Source: Tetramitus jugosus
Taxonomy: Eukaryota > Heterolobosea > Eutetramitea > Acrasida > Vahlkampfiidae
Length of the DNA stretch: 64,000 nucleotides
Assembly (NCBI GenBank): GCA_937625935.1
Contig: OW569361.1
Location: 248,001 to 312,000 of the forward strand
Direction: 5' to 3'
In this document: in pieces, positions 52,580-64,000 of the stretch
Position numbering within the stretch: position 1 is the first letter of the stretch
How the letters are laid out: each line of letters opens with the position of its first letter
Position numbers and translations under genes: made by a program
Notes under the pieces: model-generated
Seen by the model: the letters and a program-made list of their open reading frames with translations, nothing else
What the model was told of the DNA's origin: nothing
The model's database searches: none

Positions 52580-53914
52580 TTAATTCATCTTCTTGGCTTC
52601 CTTGATTCTCTTTCCCAGCTTGAAAATATAAATATTCATTGCCTTACTAAAGTTACGTGCCACATTGGTTACAAAGTCCAGATAAACAATCAAAGAAACG
52701 ATACAGCAGATTCTGAGCAGTAGAGCCTCTTCTACAATGGCTGATCCAACTGCCAATCGAATCAAAGAGTTCAGCAACTGAATGATCATGATACCAACGG
52801 TAAAGATGTTCTGGAATGAAAAGTATTGGAATGGTTGTATGGTGACTCTCGATATGTTAATCGTTGTCAAGTACATTCCAAATGCCAAACCTCCTGTTGA
52901 CACGAACCACATGGAGTCTCTCTGCCACAGAGTAGTCAATGGAGCAAGTGGATGTGGTTGAATAGAAGAGTGCTCAAATGGTATTGGGACCGAGTAGAAA
53001 TGGTTGAATGAGATCCAAATGAACCATGTGAGTGACATGACAGTCAATGGCAATAGATCAAACAAGGATCCAATAAAACTATTTCTCTTGTTTGGAGTTT
53101 GATCCTTGTTCTTAAAGTAGTGCCAGAAAATGGCAGCAATGCATCTACCAATTGATCCTAGACCATTGATAAACGCGAACGCAATCCAAGCAACACCATA
53201 GCTCAACTCAATGTTCAAAAAAGGCACAGTCACAACATTGTTCATAAAATAGTGAACAATCGTTGGATAGAGAATTGGATTGGTGATTTGATTCCATAGA
53301 CCGATAAAATACACACCCATAATGATCAATTGACCATCACATGCACCAATATATCCCATGAAAAAGTAGTCGGAATGATAGTGTTCCCAATGAGCCGAAT
53401 AGAACGAATACCACATGTTAATGTGCGTCAATGCAGACAAAATGGGATGATTGACTGCTGTTACACCTAGAATAGTCATGAGAGATTGTGCAAAAATTGT
53501 CATGCACAGTGCATCTACACCATGATCAAACAACTCACCCAGTGGAGAACTTGATTTTGTTCTTCTGGCCTGCTTTCCATCACATCCATCCAATGTCTGA
53601 TACAGGAACATGAGAACAGGAATCATTGCACAATAAGCGACATGATAGGGAACATCACAGTAGGGATAATTGAGCCAAACAAGTGCAAATGTGATCAACA
53701 TGAGAATGAAACCAGAGAATGTGACGACATTGGGTGCAATAGAGTCAGGGATCCACGAATAAGTAAACCAATTCCAAAACGGATTCAAAATATAGTGTTC
53801 ACTAATCGATTTGTTGTCAACAGAAAAGACATAGTGTCCCTCTGAGAGATAGGTGCGCCCATTTTGATCAACATAGAGATTTGTGGGACTCAGTGTGGAA
53901 GTGTTCATCATCAT
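52580..53914 (-). CDS. CDP-choline/ethanolamine phosphotransferase
   Basis: 444 residues, single exon. Enzymes of this family transfer phosphocholine or phosphoethanolamine from CDP-alcohol to diacylglycerol in the ER, the last step of the Kennedy pathway. The catalytic CDP-alcohol phosphatidyltransferase motif DG-x2-AR-x8-G-x3-D-x3-D is intact: DGKQARRTKSSSPLGELFDHGVD (positions about 114-136). About 8-10 TM segments are visible, for example FSGFILMLITFALVW and IILYT-like helices. N-terminal residues such as HYILNPFWNWF also match EPT1/CPT1/CEPT1. Choline versus ethanolamine specificity cannot be read from sequence. It converges on YbeY with a 28-base gap. Confidence 0.88.
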   Translation of the reverse strand: MMMNTSTLSPTNLYVDQNGRTYLSEGHYVFSVDNKSISEHYILNPFWNWFTYSWIPDSIAPNVVTFSGFILMLITFALVWLNYPYCDVPYHVAYCAMIPVLMFLYQTLDGCDGKQARRTKSSSPLGELFDHGVDALCMTIFAQSLMTILGVTAVNHPILSALTHINMWYSFYSAHWEHYHSDYFFMGYIGACDGQLIIMGVYFIGLWNQITNPILYPTIVHYFMNNVVTVPFLNIELSYGVAWIAFAFINGLGSIGRCIAAIFWHYFKNKDQTPNKRNSFIGSLFDLLPLTVMSLTWFIWISFNHFYSVPIPFEHSSIQPHPLAPLTTLWQRDSMWFVSTGGLAFGMYLTTINISRVTIQPFQYFSFQNIFTVGIMIIQLLNSLIRLAVGSAIVEEALLLRICCIVSLIVYLDFVTNVARNFSKAMNIYIFKLGKRIKEAKKMN

Positions 53915-54231
53915 TTTGATGATCTTTTATAGATGTTCTTGTTCTTGTTTTGTTGTCTTATGTTGTTGTGCGCACGAAGAGTCCTTTACTCCTTTGAACC
54001 CTCATCACAGCCACGAGAGTCCGGTGTGAAAAAGGGGTTTTACTATTGCCGCGCAAAAAAAGTGAAAATTCCCCTGGTTCACGAAGCTCGTGGAACAAAA
54101 ACTGTATTTTGCCGCTAGCGAGCAACAAGCCAGATTGGAATGTGTTTAATTGCAGAACAACTCTGCACATTGAAAAAGACCTGAAAATCAATCGTCCATC
54201 TCACAACAAACACCTCACAACACACATATAG
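53915..54231. promoter_or_regulatory. Divergent promoter, phosphotransferase / 7-TM gene
   Basis: 317 bases between two ATGs, containing GCGCAAAAAAAG near 54051 and no ORF of note. No clear TATA element. Confidence 0.4.
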
Positions 54232-56160
54232 ATGACATCCGATCACCATCATCACCATCACAACCATAACATTATTGGACAATGGTTATCGTTTCCTACG
54301 TGTCCTCCCATTGTTCATTCGCACACGTTTCAGGCGCCATCTACCTTTGTTCTCTCGTCCATCAATTGCCTAACATCCATTGTAATTACCTTTTTGATCA
54401 TATTGTGTTACAACACGGTTCAATTGCCATTTGTGAAGAAACGAGTGAGATCAAGAACCATTAGCAACAATGTGTGGATACTGTACTATGCATGCACAAT
54501 TGCGTTTACGTTGGTAAGCTGTATTCGTTATGCGAGACCATTGTGGATGTATTCTTCTGACAAGGGCAGCAGCAATAAGAGTGCGATCGATTTCGCTCTG
54601 TTGACAAATGGTCAGTCAAGTGAGTATAATACTGCTGCTGCTGAAGAAGAAGAAGAAGAATATTATTATTACTTGTTTGCTATGGATATTATTGCCTTTC
54701 TATTGCAATCGTTGCACATTTTCCTGTTGGCTATTGCGTTGAATTATCAGAGATTGAATCGGTCGGGTCATGCCTCACAAGTCGTATCAATGATGGACGA
54801 AGAGGAGAAGAAGAAGGCAGAGGAGAGAACTTGGTATGGCAGCGGCACGGAAGATGATCTAGATGTGAACGATATTGACGATATTGATGATATTGAGGAT
54901 GAATATGGAAATAGTAGCAGTGGAATACACAGAGTATTTTCTCATGTTTCTCCAGCTTATGTCTACAGAGACTATTCGTACAATAATGGAGGAGATGCGT
55001 CATCATCGGTCATGCCTATTAACAACGATCAAGTTTATCACAAGAGCAACGCATCGATGAACAGTAATCTCTTGGACAGCAGACAAGCAAACCTATTCAG
55101 TCATAAAACGACAACACTGGCAAACCAAGGAAAAACGAATTATCAGACCAATGGTGCAAATCGAGTTAATATTTCATCCTTGACCACATCAACAAATAAC
55201 AACGACAGTGCAGAATATGGTGATGGCAATGACGATGACCTTTATGATAATAACAGCGATGCTGATCGTGTTGGTATGGACAACCAATTTAACAAGTGGA
55301 AGAAAAATTTTAAGAATTATCAGGCACAACTAGCCCCACATGGACACTATTTGACAAATGAATATTATTTCCAATCTGATGAAAATGAAGTGTCAGAACT
55401 TCATTTGATGCTGAGAAGGTCTTTGGCAGAGAAGAGAAGAGAGCAAAGAAGATTGAACAGGAAGTCCTTTGTTGTCAGATTTTTAATACGATCATATCGG
55501 AAAGGAAAGCAATATGTGTCTTGGTTAATTTCTTCCTTCAACTTTGTTCCAGTGATCATATTTATGTTTGAATTGCTGGGAATTTTTGTCACAGCTGCAT
55601 CGAGGTTTGTATCATTTATGGTTTGGTTGTCTTTTAACGAAGTTTAACAAAGTTTTTCTCATGTTTCTGTGTGTAGTATTGTGGGCAGTTATCATGATAT
55701 CATTAGTTGGACACTACTGGGATTGTTTCTACTCCAACAATTTCCAATATTCATTACATCAACTACAATACTCTTCTCTAAGAGAGTAGCCGAAGAGGGG
55801 TTAGAGGTGGGTCCTACGATTTTTGCCCGTTTGGTACTGGGGTTGTCATTATTGTTTGGCCTTCCAAATGCTTTTCCCTTGACGTATTGGTTTTTATTTG
55901 TGCATGGTACGAGCGTTTCTAGTGAATGTATCATGTATGTTGCTAGTTTATTTGACGTAGTTGTATTTTGTTCCTTTGTCCATCACTTGTTGCTCTTCAT
56001 ATTTGTACGGTTGGAGTATAAACGGAATCAAGAAGCTGCCATGCTTGCGGCGATGCAGCGGACTCAGGTATGTATATCTTTAGTCCTTTTGTGTCATCTG
56101 TATTCTAACTGTGATGTATAGGGCGTGTTTGATGTGCGGTTTGAGTATGGAACATACTAG
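54232..56160 (+). CDS. Seven-TM protein with large acidic loop, unknown
   Basis: Three exons, 54232-55604, 55677-56067 and 56122-56160; about 600 residues, introns of 72 and 54 nt in phase. Seven hydrophobic segments are seen: VLSSINCLTSIVITFLIILC, WILYYACTIAFTLVSCI, DIIAFLLQSLHIFLLAIA, FVPVIIFMFELLGIFVTA, ISWTLLGLFLLQQFPIFIT, LVLGLSLLFGLPNAFPL and CSFVHHLLLFIFVRL. Between TM3 and TM4 lies a roughly 230-residue acidic, Asn/Asp-rich region. The last exon gives the tail GVFDVRFEYGTY. The 7-TM layout recalls GPCR-like or plant TOM1/THH-type proteins, but no family motif confirms it. The His-rich N-terminus (HHHHHHNHN) is likely simple-sequence. Function unknown. Confidence 0.7.
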
Positions 56161-56227
56161 GGAGAAACGACACGAATAAGGATTACAAGAAAGAGGAATA
56201 AATATTTATTGCGATTGTTGTCAGTGC

Positions 56228-59200
56228 CTATAGAATATGGTTGATTAATTTGAAGGACTTTTTCTCCAAGGCATGACCAATTTGCTGGAATGATGACCAC
56301 CCAACATGTTTCTTACTTTGAATACTAATAAGGAGTGGAATAATAAAGGAGAAAGTAGCTGCTTGTGTGTCATTACTATTCAACAGAGCGTATATGCGAG
56401 ACAAGAGAGACTTTTCGACTGTTGCATCCAACTTGGAGTAATGGAAGGCATTAGAGAGGGCATGAACAAGGAGAGATTTTGTTTCATGAAGATCCATCAG
56501 CACGTTAGTGGTTGAACTTACTAGACAGCGTGCAATACTTTGATTGGAGGAGAAGTAGATGGCGTACAGATCTCTGATATTGGCACACATGCTCATATGA
56601 GCAAGGAATTCCAGGGCATTTTCGAAATGCAGATCAGCATGCTTTTGAGATTGTTTGTTATGGCTAGGAGCAGTTAAAATTAAAGCCTGTTGTAATGGGG
56701 AGAGTTGCTCAACCAATACGAAGCTAATCATATCTATTGTTTCTCTGAGCCATTGTGCACAGCTTGACTGAGTTGTATAAGAACAAACAATTTCACCAAG
56801 TAGCGCAGAGAATATTTTGCTCGTGAACTCATTGGTGTCAGACTTCATACAAACTTGACGAACAGGCTTCATACCAACTGAGATGTTCTCGCAGTTTTGC
56901 TTCTGATCGTTCAAACTAATTAGTGTGTGTAGCATTAAATCAACAGTGGTTTGAATTCCACCATAGAAGTCTCGAGTCAATACCTTTGGCATGCGAGAAA
57001 TACATGCAGCCAACTCATTAATAGTTCTGACTGACTCCGCGTTGATCGAGTAAGCTTGCTTAAGTTCATCTGAGTCTGTGGCTTTCTGTTGTACCACAGA
57101 TATGAGAGGAGTTGGCTGATTTATGACAATTTTTTCAACTTCTTCCTTAATTTTTGGCAGGAGTGCCTTGACATGAGAGACAAGTGCTTGATCTGCGCAG
57201 TGTCCTTCCTTTAAGTGTTTAAAAGCTGTCAGAATATATGGGAAGTGCGCTGAGGAAATGAAAGAGAGCGCGCACAGATCTGATAGGAATGAGCAACCTC
57301 TGATTGAAGGGAACAGGGATATCAATGTGGCAAATAAATTCTCGCATATTTCTTTCTGGAGATCAGTCTCTAACGCCTGGAAGTGAACTTTCTCACAGAT
57401 TGAACTTAACATTTTGAGAGAGGCCGACTTGGAAGAAGCACTTTGTGCATCTTTGCAAAGCATTCTAAAACATAACTTACGTAGCTCGATACGAATATTA
57501 TGTTCAGAGATCATATTGTTATGATGACCCGAAAGAGCTCTCAATAAGTTTTGAACAATTCTTGACCAGAGAATTTTTGGCAATGAGTTGTTACTTAGGA
57601 ATCCCTCAAGCGCAATTTGAACGTTCAGAACTGAAGTATTCTCGCTTAAATTCTTCAACTCTCTCAATTCTAGGTGTACGTCCGTGAGAAGTCGAATGAA
57701 GAAGAATGATAAACCACTCTCTGATAGGTACTGCAGAGGAATTCTGTTCTCCGAGTCAGGGTCTGAAGCCTCGTCATTATCAACTGAGTAAAGTTCAGAG
57801 AGGGATGCAACTAGATAAGCACTGAATTTTCTCAATCTTGTATCAATCGTTGTCTTGTCAAGGTAGATTCGTTTTAGAGAAGCTACAGACTTTTGGATTG
57901 ATTGATAAAGCGATGACCTCTGATCCTCGTTTTGGATGGCACTGGAGAACCAATTTCTGTGTTGTGGCGAGGAAAACGCAATCTCGTACTGCTTGTTGGT
58001 CTGTTCACTCAGTCCCAAATGATCAGCAAGGGTAGATTGACTGAGTTGGGGAGCAACAAACAGATTCACTCCAAGCATAACACTGATGGAGCAAATGGAG
58101 CTAATTCTAGCACCAATATTGGCTGATTGATTGTTGTCAACAGTTTCAATCAATTTTTCAAATTGTACTTCGTATAATTGCCGAATTTCTGAGTGATGCT
58201 CATCACTATCGATTCCAGATTGGCAAAATAGGTTGAAGAGCAAGTTTGATAAGCCGATGTAGGCATAGGAATACAATTTCACAAGTGCGGGCAGTCCCTT
58301 GGTTTCAGTTTTGTTCACTAGAGTTTGATAAATATCAATGATTTCTGTGATTTCACTCCATGATATCATATGTGTAGAGTACATTGTTAAAACGACTTGT
58401 GGAAGTACGAGCAGAGCGCTTGGTTGCATGTTGCTACTTGTTAAATCTAGAGTCATTCTTACTCGATCAACAACTTCAGTATATACTGCCCTAATCGCAT
58501 CGAATTCTGCGATACGAGCTAATGCTCCCGTACACAAACTCAAACCCAGCAAATTATTGTTTAGCTGTTTCCAATCATAATCGATGCTGGAGGTGATGGA
58601 CTCAGATGCATCTGCAGACTTTGTTTTTAGAGGAAGAGGTTTCGCAAAACAAAGATCAAAGAGCCGGGCAGAAACACGCAAAACGAGATTCCTTTCAAAT
58701 TCATCCACTCCATTCGTCACAACTCCTTCATTCATACACATACCCTTGATGATTAGCCCAAGAGCAATGCTGGATGATAGTGAGTTAATCGAAGCGAACT
58801 CATCATCAGTCAGAGTATCGATTTGACCCAAGAGAATGTCAACAATGGATGTGATCTGAGCTGGCACATGCAGTTCATATGATGCTGCGGCCAGGGTCAT
58901 ATTACAGGCAAAAAGAACCCATTCTTGAGGTTCTGATGCGATGAGCTCCTTGAGGAGTGTGACTACCTTTTCAACATTTTGATGAGCATGCGATGGTAAA
59001 CTCAGACATAGACCAGCCAAAGCCAGAATCGCATTCTCAGTTCTTGTAGGAATTGTTGAATTATTGATGATTCCTTTCAGATAATTGAATATCGAATCGA
59101 AGGCTGAGTCATATGGTTTTTGATTCTTTGACTTGTCTTGTTCTTCTTCTGCAACTAATGCCTGGTAGTATCTGTTGACCAGAGTACTAAATCCTTCGAC

Positions 59201-62098
59201 TAGCAAAAAATGTGCATAATAGTCCTCAACACTTGCTCCAATATTAATATCAGCAATCATCTCAGCTAAAACTCGCTTATATTGATCAGCAGTAGATTTA
59301 TGACTCGGAGCAACGATAGGATTCCACAGTTTAGCAGCTATTGTATTTTGATCAATGGTTGCTCGTTTTGATAAGTCGTTCGATAGGAAGAGTCGCAAAT
59401 TAGTAATTACATCAAGAACAGTGTTCGTTGACAGAGATGGAGCCGTCGCGGAGACTTTTCTTAATCCCTGTGGAGTTCGAAGCTCGGCTTTCAAAATCAT
59501 ATTCACTAGCTTCTTAATTTGAGAGCGAACTACTTGTGACGTATCTACAGATAGTTTTTGCATTATGATTGATCCAAATTCTAATAGAATTTGTTTACGT
59601 ATCTCCTGCTGTGCAAATAGACCTTCTTCTTTCTTTTCTTCCCGATCGTCTTCCTGACTTGCTGGCTCCTCTTTCTTTAGAACGTATAAGTGTGCACGGA
59701 GTGGATATTCTGCCAGAGATTCGAATGCTGCTTCTCTAACTAACTCTGAAGTGTGATCGGTGTAACTCCACAACATAATCATAAGTTGTTTCACATCCTC
59801 TTTGTTCTCTGAATCAAAATCTAAGAACAAGTTGTATTCATCCTCTTCTCTTGCAAGCTTAATTTTATCTTCCTCTTCAATTGTCTTAGCATTGTCAAAG
59901 TCTACGGATTCGGAACGAATTCCAAACCTTAGGAGTTTACACATGTGCTGTAGGACTGATGTGTGTCTCGCAGATTGTTGAATAATATTCGAGGCAATCA
60001 ATTTAAACCAAACAATATTAAAGTCCACTTGGTCTCCAGCACACAAATAATAGAGGGCTTGTAAACCAAAACCAAGCACTGTAGGGTTGTTGTCTTGACA
60101 AAGAATTCGGGAGATCAAAGACAGTAACTCTAAACCTTTCTTTGGTTGATGTTCACAGATGTCTCTAATACAAGAAGCCAAACTAATTCTAACTTCCAAA
60201 TCAAATTTGTTCAGTCGTTGTATGTCAATGAATGTTGTATCTGAGTGATACTCGGATTTCTCCAAGAGAGTTGTCTTCAATTTGCCAAAGAATCTATCAT
60301 TCTCTTTCCACAGATTTGTCAATTGCCGAAGGACAATAGGAACAAGCGATGGTTCCGTCATTAGAGAATTCAACACACGAACAATGGGTGTAACACAGAC
60401 AAAACTTCTTGTTCCAAGTTTGGGTAGTGTTGATATAAGATCCAACCGAGCATCCGCATTGTTTTCTCTCGATAGTTCAAACAAAAATAGAGGTTGGAAG
60501 AAGAGTCCACATCGTACAGGATCCAATGTTTGGCAAATATGTTTGATAGTCTCACATGCTTGTGATCTAGTTTTTGTTCCACTTTCAGTGTGACACATGG
60601 TTCTAGATGCTATGAAAATCAAACCCAGGATGACGCACATGTTGTCAACAGATTCGATTATGGGTTTTGCTTCATCCCGCGACATGTTGCTCTTAATGTT
60701 AGAACTTAAGCCTCTCAACCAGTTTGAAACGAAATTCACATTGAGAAGCTCATGTTCAGAGTCGAAAAAGTGGTCAATTAACACATAGTGTGGTCTAAGA
60801 ATCGAAACAACACCTCTTGTAAACAGAGGATCAATATCAGAGAGATGTGATGAGAGAGCGTCTGATTCATGTTCGACATACTCCTTTTGTTGACGATCCG
60901 TCCAATACTGTTTTTGTTCAAGCGCATTCTCTAGGGATAATATTCCCTTCATGAGGTTCAACGATTCGTTGGCCATCTGTTGAATCGGAGTAGATGCGGT
61001 AGAAAGAACACTCATAAAAGAAGCAGCGCACATGAGAACTGTACTAATGTACAGAGTATAGAATGAACACTCTTGAATAATGTGCAGTTTAGAGCCACAG
61101 CCAGTATAAAACTGATAAAAGTCCTCAGTATCACTTGTCACATATTCCACAATCTTGAACAGAATTGAAGTATAGGCATTCAATTCGAGCTCTGTCGCAG
61201 CAGAGTTCATTTGCAGACATATGATTGGTGTAAATTGAATGAGATAACCTGGTTCCAATTCTAGCATGCGAACAATTTCAGTGAAGCACGGCTCATTATC
61301 AATCTTTAATCGCTTGATATCATCCAACAGTGATAGCATGTGCCTGAACAACATACAAATCATTTGACTGATTGCATACTGGTGCTTTAGATTGTTTTCA
61401 TTGTTGTCGTTGCTAATGATTAACAATGCATCCAATATTTCTCTGCAGGGAGCAACGCATGATGTATCGACATCTGACGCGTCAATACTGAAGCATGGAA
61501 CATAGTGAAATAGATGAGAAATGATTGCAAAGCAAAAATCAAATCGGTTTCTAGTGCGATACAGTTGAAGTGCAACTCGTACAGTATCATGAATCAATCG
61601 ATATCTCAATGCGTTCGAAGCATAGTTTTGTGTTTGATTCTTCATTGATGCACTTGTTGTTCCAGTGGTGGTCATTGGAGAGCCAGAGGATGGTGATTGC
61701 TGCTGTTGTTGACCTACAGTTGTTTGTGCACCAACAACAACAACACTAGCAGATGATGATGACAACAATTGTCTGCTCGTCAATACATGAGTGTAGAATG
61801 GAGATACAAATTGAATTGTTGACTTGAGGATTGAATTGCTATTGTTGTTGTTGTTGTTGTTGTTTTCACTGACAGCATCATTCACATCAACACTTTGCTT
61901 CTTCTTCTTTTGATCCAGTGCAGGAACAGTGTAGAACAAGAGAGGCAACTGATGAATAATCTCAGGTATGGACTCTGGTCTATTCTGTGCCAATGTGACC
62001 AATGATTGACCACATTGCTTCACCATGCGATCATGTTCATTTCTACTCTGTTTCTTCTTCTGCTTCTTCTTTTGTGTAACACTTGTTGTAGTCTCACT

Positions 62099-62142
<44 letters not shown>

Positions 62143-62491
62143 CATGAGAAATCTTGAACAAGAGACAATTGATGAGACCACGTGTCAAATGAGGCAACAC
62201 TTGAATGGGAATCGTAATGGCAAATCTCGTCAATGAACTGGTCAATTTGTCCACATCGGCATAACCCAATCGACACAACTCTAGTATCGTATCAATGGTT
62301 GATGTTCCAATGGTGAGATTGTCACTGTGAATCATTGAGTAGAGTGTTTTGATGATGATACGAGTGGCATTGGAGTTGTTTTGAGATTGACACAGGGGAA
62401 TGAAGGATCGAATGGCTTGTCGTTGAACATTGGGTTCACGACTCTTGATTCTCTCCTTTAAAATGTCAATCTTTTCTTCCAATAGTGTCAT
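56228..62491 (-). CDS. FOCAD: Focadhesin-like HEAT-repeat protein (FOCAD)
   Basis: 2087 residues in one exon, the largest gene in the window; ATG 62491 is clear. Focadhesin (DUF3730) is a HEAT/ARM solenoid described in animals; human FOCAD has 1801 residues and is reported to stabilise SKI mRNA-decay complex components. Matches include TPIVRVLNSLMTEPSLVPI, VLRQLTNLWKENDRFFGKL and SLASCIRDICEHQPKKGLEL (human: RLLTRLWEQQDRVYPEL, AKAASIRDICRQRP). Low-complexity Ser (near residue 120) and Asn/Gln insertions explain part of the extra length. The remainder is regular helical repeats to the end. It lies convergent with the 7-TM gene and divergent from the HMG-box gene (122 bases). Confidence 0.78.
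62100..62142. repeat. GAT triplet microsatellite (poly-Ser in FOCAD)
   Basis: About 14 uninterrupted GAT units on the plus strand, coding Ser (TCA) on the minus strand near residue 120 of FOCAD. A GTT run at about 61842-61864 (poly-Asn) lies nearby. Confidence 0.9.
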
Positions 62492-62612
62492 ATGTGTGTG
62501 TAGTGGTGTGTAGTGGTGGTGGTCGTGTGCTTGTTTTTTTACACAAAGTTTCTCTAGAGGATGAGTTCGTCAGGGAAAAAAAAACATACACAAAACAACA
62601 ACACTTGTGAGC

Positions 62613-63779
62613 ATGCATCGAATCGGATATCATGGCAACAGAGTCACGTCAATGATGACTCACATGTCTGGTGCACCATCATCACTCAATATTCTCGTGC
62701 CATTCTACCACTCTCCTTTTTTCCTAGCACGTGCCACCACCATCACACCACATTCAATCTTCAATCAACAACAACAACATTATTTTTCCACCTCCATCAC
62801 TGCAACTGCAACACAGGTGAAGAAGCAAGAGTCAACAACAGCAACAACAATTGAACAACAAGAAGAAGAAAATGTTGATGAACAACCAACAGTCAATCAT
62901 CATCATCATGAGAAGAAGCAGAGGAAGAATGCTCCTCCTACTCCTCGTCTCGTCAAAAAAGTGTACAACAAGGATCATGTCAACGCACCTGCTCCACCAT
63001 TTGTACTCTTCTTCAAGAAGTATTTGGATCATTTGAAAGTCATGTTGGAAACTGAGGAGAGAGATGGAGTGTTGTTGGCACATGGCATACCTCCCAGATA
63101 CAAGCAGCAACAGAAGCAGAAGCAGAAACAGTCTAGTAGTAGTGATAATAGTGGTGCTATTGATGGATTGGTGGAAGGAGGAGAAGCAGAAGGAGACGAA
63201 GCAGAAGCAGAAGAAGCACAAATCTTGGAAAAGTCGTTTGATTTGAGTGAGACGAGTCCATTTCGCAACAAGATTCAAATCAAATTATCACTGTTGGCCA
63301 CTCGAGTCTGGTATGATGACAAGTGTATGGAACAGGAGAAGAAACAAGTCATGGAGCAGTATCGGACCATGAGATTGCAATTCGTTGAGCAGAGAGCAGC
63401 ACAGGAACGCAAGATCAAGTATGAGAGAGCAGTGAGAAGATTGTTGGGTGGACAGACCAATACCGAAATGACGGAGCAAATTGCAGCTCGGTTGATTGAG
63501 AGAGATGTGCCCTATCCAAAGCGAGTTTCATTCTATTTCACATTTAGAACACTAAAGGACAGAGAGGTGTATGAGCAGAACCCTGGTATCGACAGCAAAG
63601 CAGCATCCAAGATTCTATCCAAGTTGTACTCTGAGATGACAGCAGAAGAGTATGAGAAAGTGCAGGCTCTGTATGCTCAACCGTTTAGTGACTATTGGAA
63701 GACGAAGGAAAATTTTGCAAAGCAAGTTGGCGCCATTTATCAAGAGTTGATGAAGGAACACTTGGAAGGACAACAATAA
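62613..63779 (+). CDS. Mitochondrial TFAM-like HMG-box protein
   Basis: 388 residues, single exon; ATG 62613 is the first in frame. The C-terminal box is HMG-like: PYPKRVSFYFTFRTLKDREV, EQNPGIDSKAASKILSKLYSEM, then AEEYEKVQALYAQPFSDYW, split here. An N-terminal box-like part starts NAPAPPFVLFFKKYLDHLKV. Two HMG boxes and an N-terminal 60-residue stretch rich in Arg/Ser/His with few acidic residues (LARATTITPHSIF...HYFSTS) fit a mitochondrial DNA-packaging protein such as TFAM/Abf2. The middle is low-complexity (Gln/Lys, Glu/Ala). The first box is interrupted by this insert and weaker than the second. Localisation is inferred. Confidence 0.65.
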   Translation: MHRIGYHGNRVTSMMTHMSGAPSSLNILVPFYHSPFFLARATTITPHSIFNQQQQHYFSTSITATATQVKKQESTTATTIEQQEEENVDEQPTVNHHHHEKKQRKNAPPTPRLVKKVYNKDHVNAPAPPFVLFFKKYLDHLKVMLETEERDGVLLAHGIPPRYKQQQKQKQKQSSSSDNSGAIDGLVEGGEAEGDEAEAEEAQILEKSFDLSETSPFRNKIQIKLSLLATRVWYDDKCMEQEKKQVMEQYRTMRLQFVEQRAAQERKIKYERAVRRLLGGQTNTEMTEQIAARLIERDVPYPKRVSFYFTFRTLKDREVYEQNPGIDSKAASKILSKLYSEMTAEEYEKVQALYAQPFSDYWKTKENFAKQVGAIYQELMKEHLEGQQ

Positions 63780-63865
63780 ATGACATCTTGAAATTAGATA
63801 AACAAGAGGAATATTTATGATATATGATGAGTGTACAATGTAGTGCAGTGCAATCCAACCCGAGT

Positions 63866-64000
63866 TTACACTTGTTGGGATTGCTGTCTCAAGTTCTTCA
63901 ACTTTTGAATGTGTTCCATAATATCCTGTACATTTCTGTTCAAATCTCTATTGTTCATGAGTTCTGAACGACTGAAGCTTCTTAATCTGGTTGGTGCCTT
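63866..64000 (-). CDS. 3' end of a gene, coiled-coil C-terminus
   Basis: The window cuts a minus-strand gene. The 44 codons seen, from the window edge to TAA at 63866-63868, read APTRLRSFSRSELMNNRDL and end HIQKLKNLRQQSQQV. The regular Leu/Ile spacing suggests a coiled coil. The rest lies beyond 64000. Confidence 0.65.
   Translation of the reverse strand, partial: KAPTRLRSFSRSELMNNRDLNRNVQDIMEHIQKLKNLRQQSQQV

Overview
This is a nuclear chromosome segment from a gene-dense, AT-rich unicellular eukaryote. The genes are spliceosomal: short introns of about 54-180 nt with GTAAGT/GTATGT-type donors and TAG/CAG acceptors. UTRs are very short, many proteins carry Asn/Gln/Ser/His tracts, and two Pol III tRNA genes sit between protein genes. 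The gene style and content (a Tectonic ciliary gene, metazoan-like FOCAD, ASNSD1, ARMC8 and ZER1/ZYG11 homologues in one free-living cell) suggest a heterolobosean such as Naegleria. That assignment is inference from style, not a database match.

Layout. 1-4170 is gene-poor: a two-TM small protein, a secreted propeller-like protein and two decayed gene remnants (RRM; membrane protein). 4171-15700 carries a MAU2/SCC4 cohesin loader, a motor-dead kinesin-PH protein, POLD3 and several unrecognised proteins. 15956-22772 carries ARMC8 (GID/CTLH E3), tRNA-Gln, a ZER1/ZYG11-type substrate receptor and a TMEM53-like hydrolase. 22872-32041 carries a WD40-kinase fusion, Tectonic, ASNSD1, a PAM2-motif protein and an NDUFB4-like complex I subunit. 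32315-40753 carries THOC2, a kinase-pseudokinase protein, a TRIC channel and tRNA-Ala. 40927-53914 carries NAP1, a frameshifted AlkB oxygenase, an SPFH protein, Rab32, a Tul1-like E3, an EF-hand protein, a Zn-ribbon protein, RPS4, YbeY and a CDP-alcohol phosphotransferase. 54232-64000 carries a 7-TM protein, focadhesin, a TFAM-like HMG-box protein and the 3' end of one more gene.

The genes do not form an operon-like system; they are housekeeping and signalling genes packed on both strands, often sharing 100-260 bp divergent promoters or ending tail-to-tail within tens of bases. Themes that recur are ubiquitin ligation (ARMC8, ZER1/ZYG11, Tul1), RNA handling (THOC2, PAM2 protein, FOCAD, YbeY, RPS4), chromosome biology (MAU2, POLD3, NAP1) and signalling proteins that have lost catalytic residues (kinesin without a P-loop, pseudokinase domain, HFG kinase). 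Gene starts were set to the first supported ATG, and exon joins were chosen by phase and homology. I found no single convincing new multi-gene system; the best leads are the degenerate-enzyme architectures and the adjacent E3 receptor genes.
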